A stretch of 64,000 nucleotides of DNA. Origin: Pseudoalteromonas luteoviolacea NCIMB 1944. Its GTDB lineage: Bacteria; Pseudomonadota; Gammaproteobacteria; Enterobacterales; Alteromonadaceae. A program made the position numbers and the translations under genes. The stretch is from positions 62,001-126,000 of the forward strand of contig NZ_AUXS01000011.1 in the NCBI RefSeq assembly GCF_001625565.1, in the 5' to 3' direction. How positions within the stretch are numbered: position 1 is the first letter of the stretch; every line of letters starts with the position of its first letter. Positions 63,873 through 64,000 of the stretch are shown one piece after another. The notes under the pieces are model-generated. The model was given only the letters and a program-made list of their open reading frames with translations. It ran no database searches and was not told the origin of the DNA.

Positions 63873-64000
63873 ATGAGCGTGTCTAAATCCTCGAATAAGG
63901 TACTCAAGCTCAGTGCCATTACAATGGGTTTGATCAGTGCATCGGCTTTTGCTGAAGTGAACTGTGACAGCCTTGCGACTTGGGAAGCGGGTAAAATTTA
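63873..64000 (+). CDS. Secreted protein starting with a CBM5/12-like chitin-binding domain (truncated by window edge)
   Basis: Only 42 codons are visible. The translation shows a signal peptide (VLKLSAITMGLISASAFA, cut before EVNCDS) and the beginning of a small domain with VNCDSLATWEAGKIY, which fits the start of a CBM5/12 chitin-binding module (Trp followed by a Tyr in the usual spacing). Proteins of this form in Pseudoalteromonas are mostly chitinases or lytic polysaccharide mono-oxygenases. The catalytic part lies outside the window. An AGGAA ribosome-binding site precedes the ATG at 63873. Confidence 0.65.
   Translation, partial: MSVSKSSNKVLKLSAITMGLISASAFAEVNCDSLATWEAGKI

Overview
The window looks like chromosome from a marine gammaproteobacterium, most likely Pseudoalteromonas. 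The reasons are AT-rich DNA, large TonB-dependent receptors of the Alteromonadales type, secreted S9 peptidases, an AldB-type aldehyde dehydrogenase, ahpC-ahpF and a truncated chitin-binding (CBM5/12-like) secreted protein at the right edge. This is inference from gene content. I see no rRNA, no complete tRNA, no CRISPR array and no intact insertion sequence.

Layout. 1-3.7 kb: truncated AraC-type regulator divergent from aldB, then a LysR regulator divergent from a LysE-type exporter. 4-7 kb: histone-deacetylase-fold amidohydrolase, a secreted DM9-repeat protein and an orphan 175-aa protein. 7-14.5 kb: DUF1501/DUF1800 pair, BenE transporter divergent from an XRE-cupin regulator across two palindromic operators, a DMT exporter and a secreted SRPBCC protein. 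14.5-19 kb: MerR regulator, secreted orphans, a DUF218 protein and an alpha/beta hydrolase. 19-31.5 kb: a secreted SUMF1-FN3-sugar-binding protein followed by a broken copy of the 3' end of a CadC-like regulator whose intact relative lies at 28.2-30.1 kb; GFA and SRPBCC proteins; two LysR regulators; an S41 peptidase lipoprotein; a GNAT; and a membrane class III adenylate cyclase. 31.8-44.3 kb: a TonB-centred group with an S9 peptidase, two related TonB-dependent receptors, a membrane wHTH regulator with a beta-propeller sensor, a lipoprotein and a Sel1/TonB hybrid. 45-55.6 kb: ThrE-type exporter with a tandem duplication over its 3' end, glycosyltransferase/LacI operon, an S9 protein that has lost its catalytic serine, a RhtA-like exporter, a BMT5-like methyltransferase with a zinc finger, a soluble chemoreceptor with a CZB domain and a diguanylate cyclase. 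56-64 kb: ahpC-ahpF, then a DUF115 (Maf-like) protein followed at once by two secreted paralogues carrying perfect GAGDSF hexapeptide arrays, a DM13 protein and the truncated chitin-binding protein.

The best candidate for an undescribed system is 59.1-62.7 kb. A Maf/DUF115 protein, a family that includes Ser/Thr glycosyltransferases for flagellin, sits 22 bp upstream of a secreted protein with eight identical Ser-containing hexapeptides, with a second such paralogue behind it and no flagellar gene nearby. I propose that the DUF115 protein modifies these arrays; this is inference. Other points worth a second look are the inactive-looking S9 protein at 48.9-51.4 kb, the eukaryote-like methyltransferase-zinc-finger protein at 52.5-53.3 kb, and the paired palindromes between benE-like and XRE-cupin genes.
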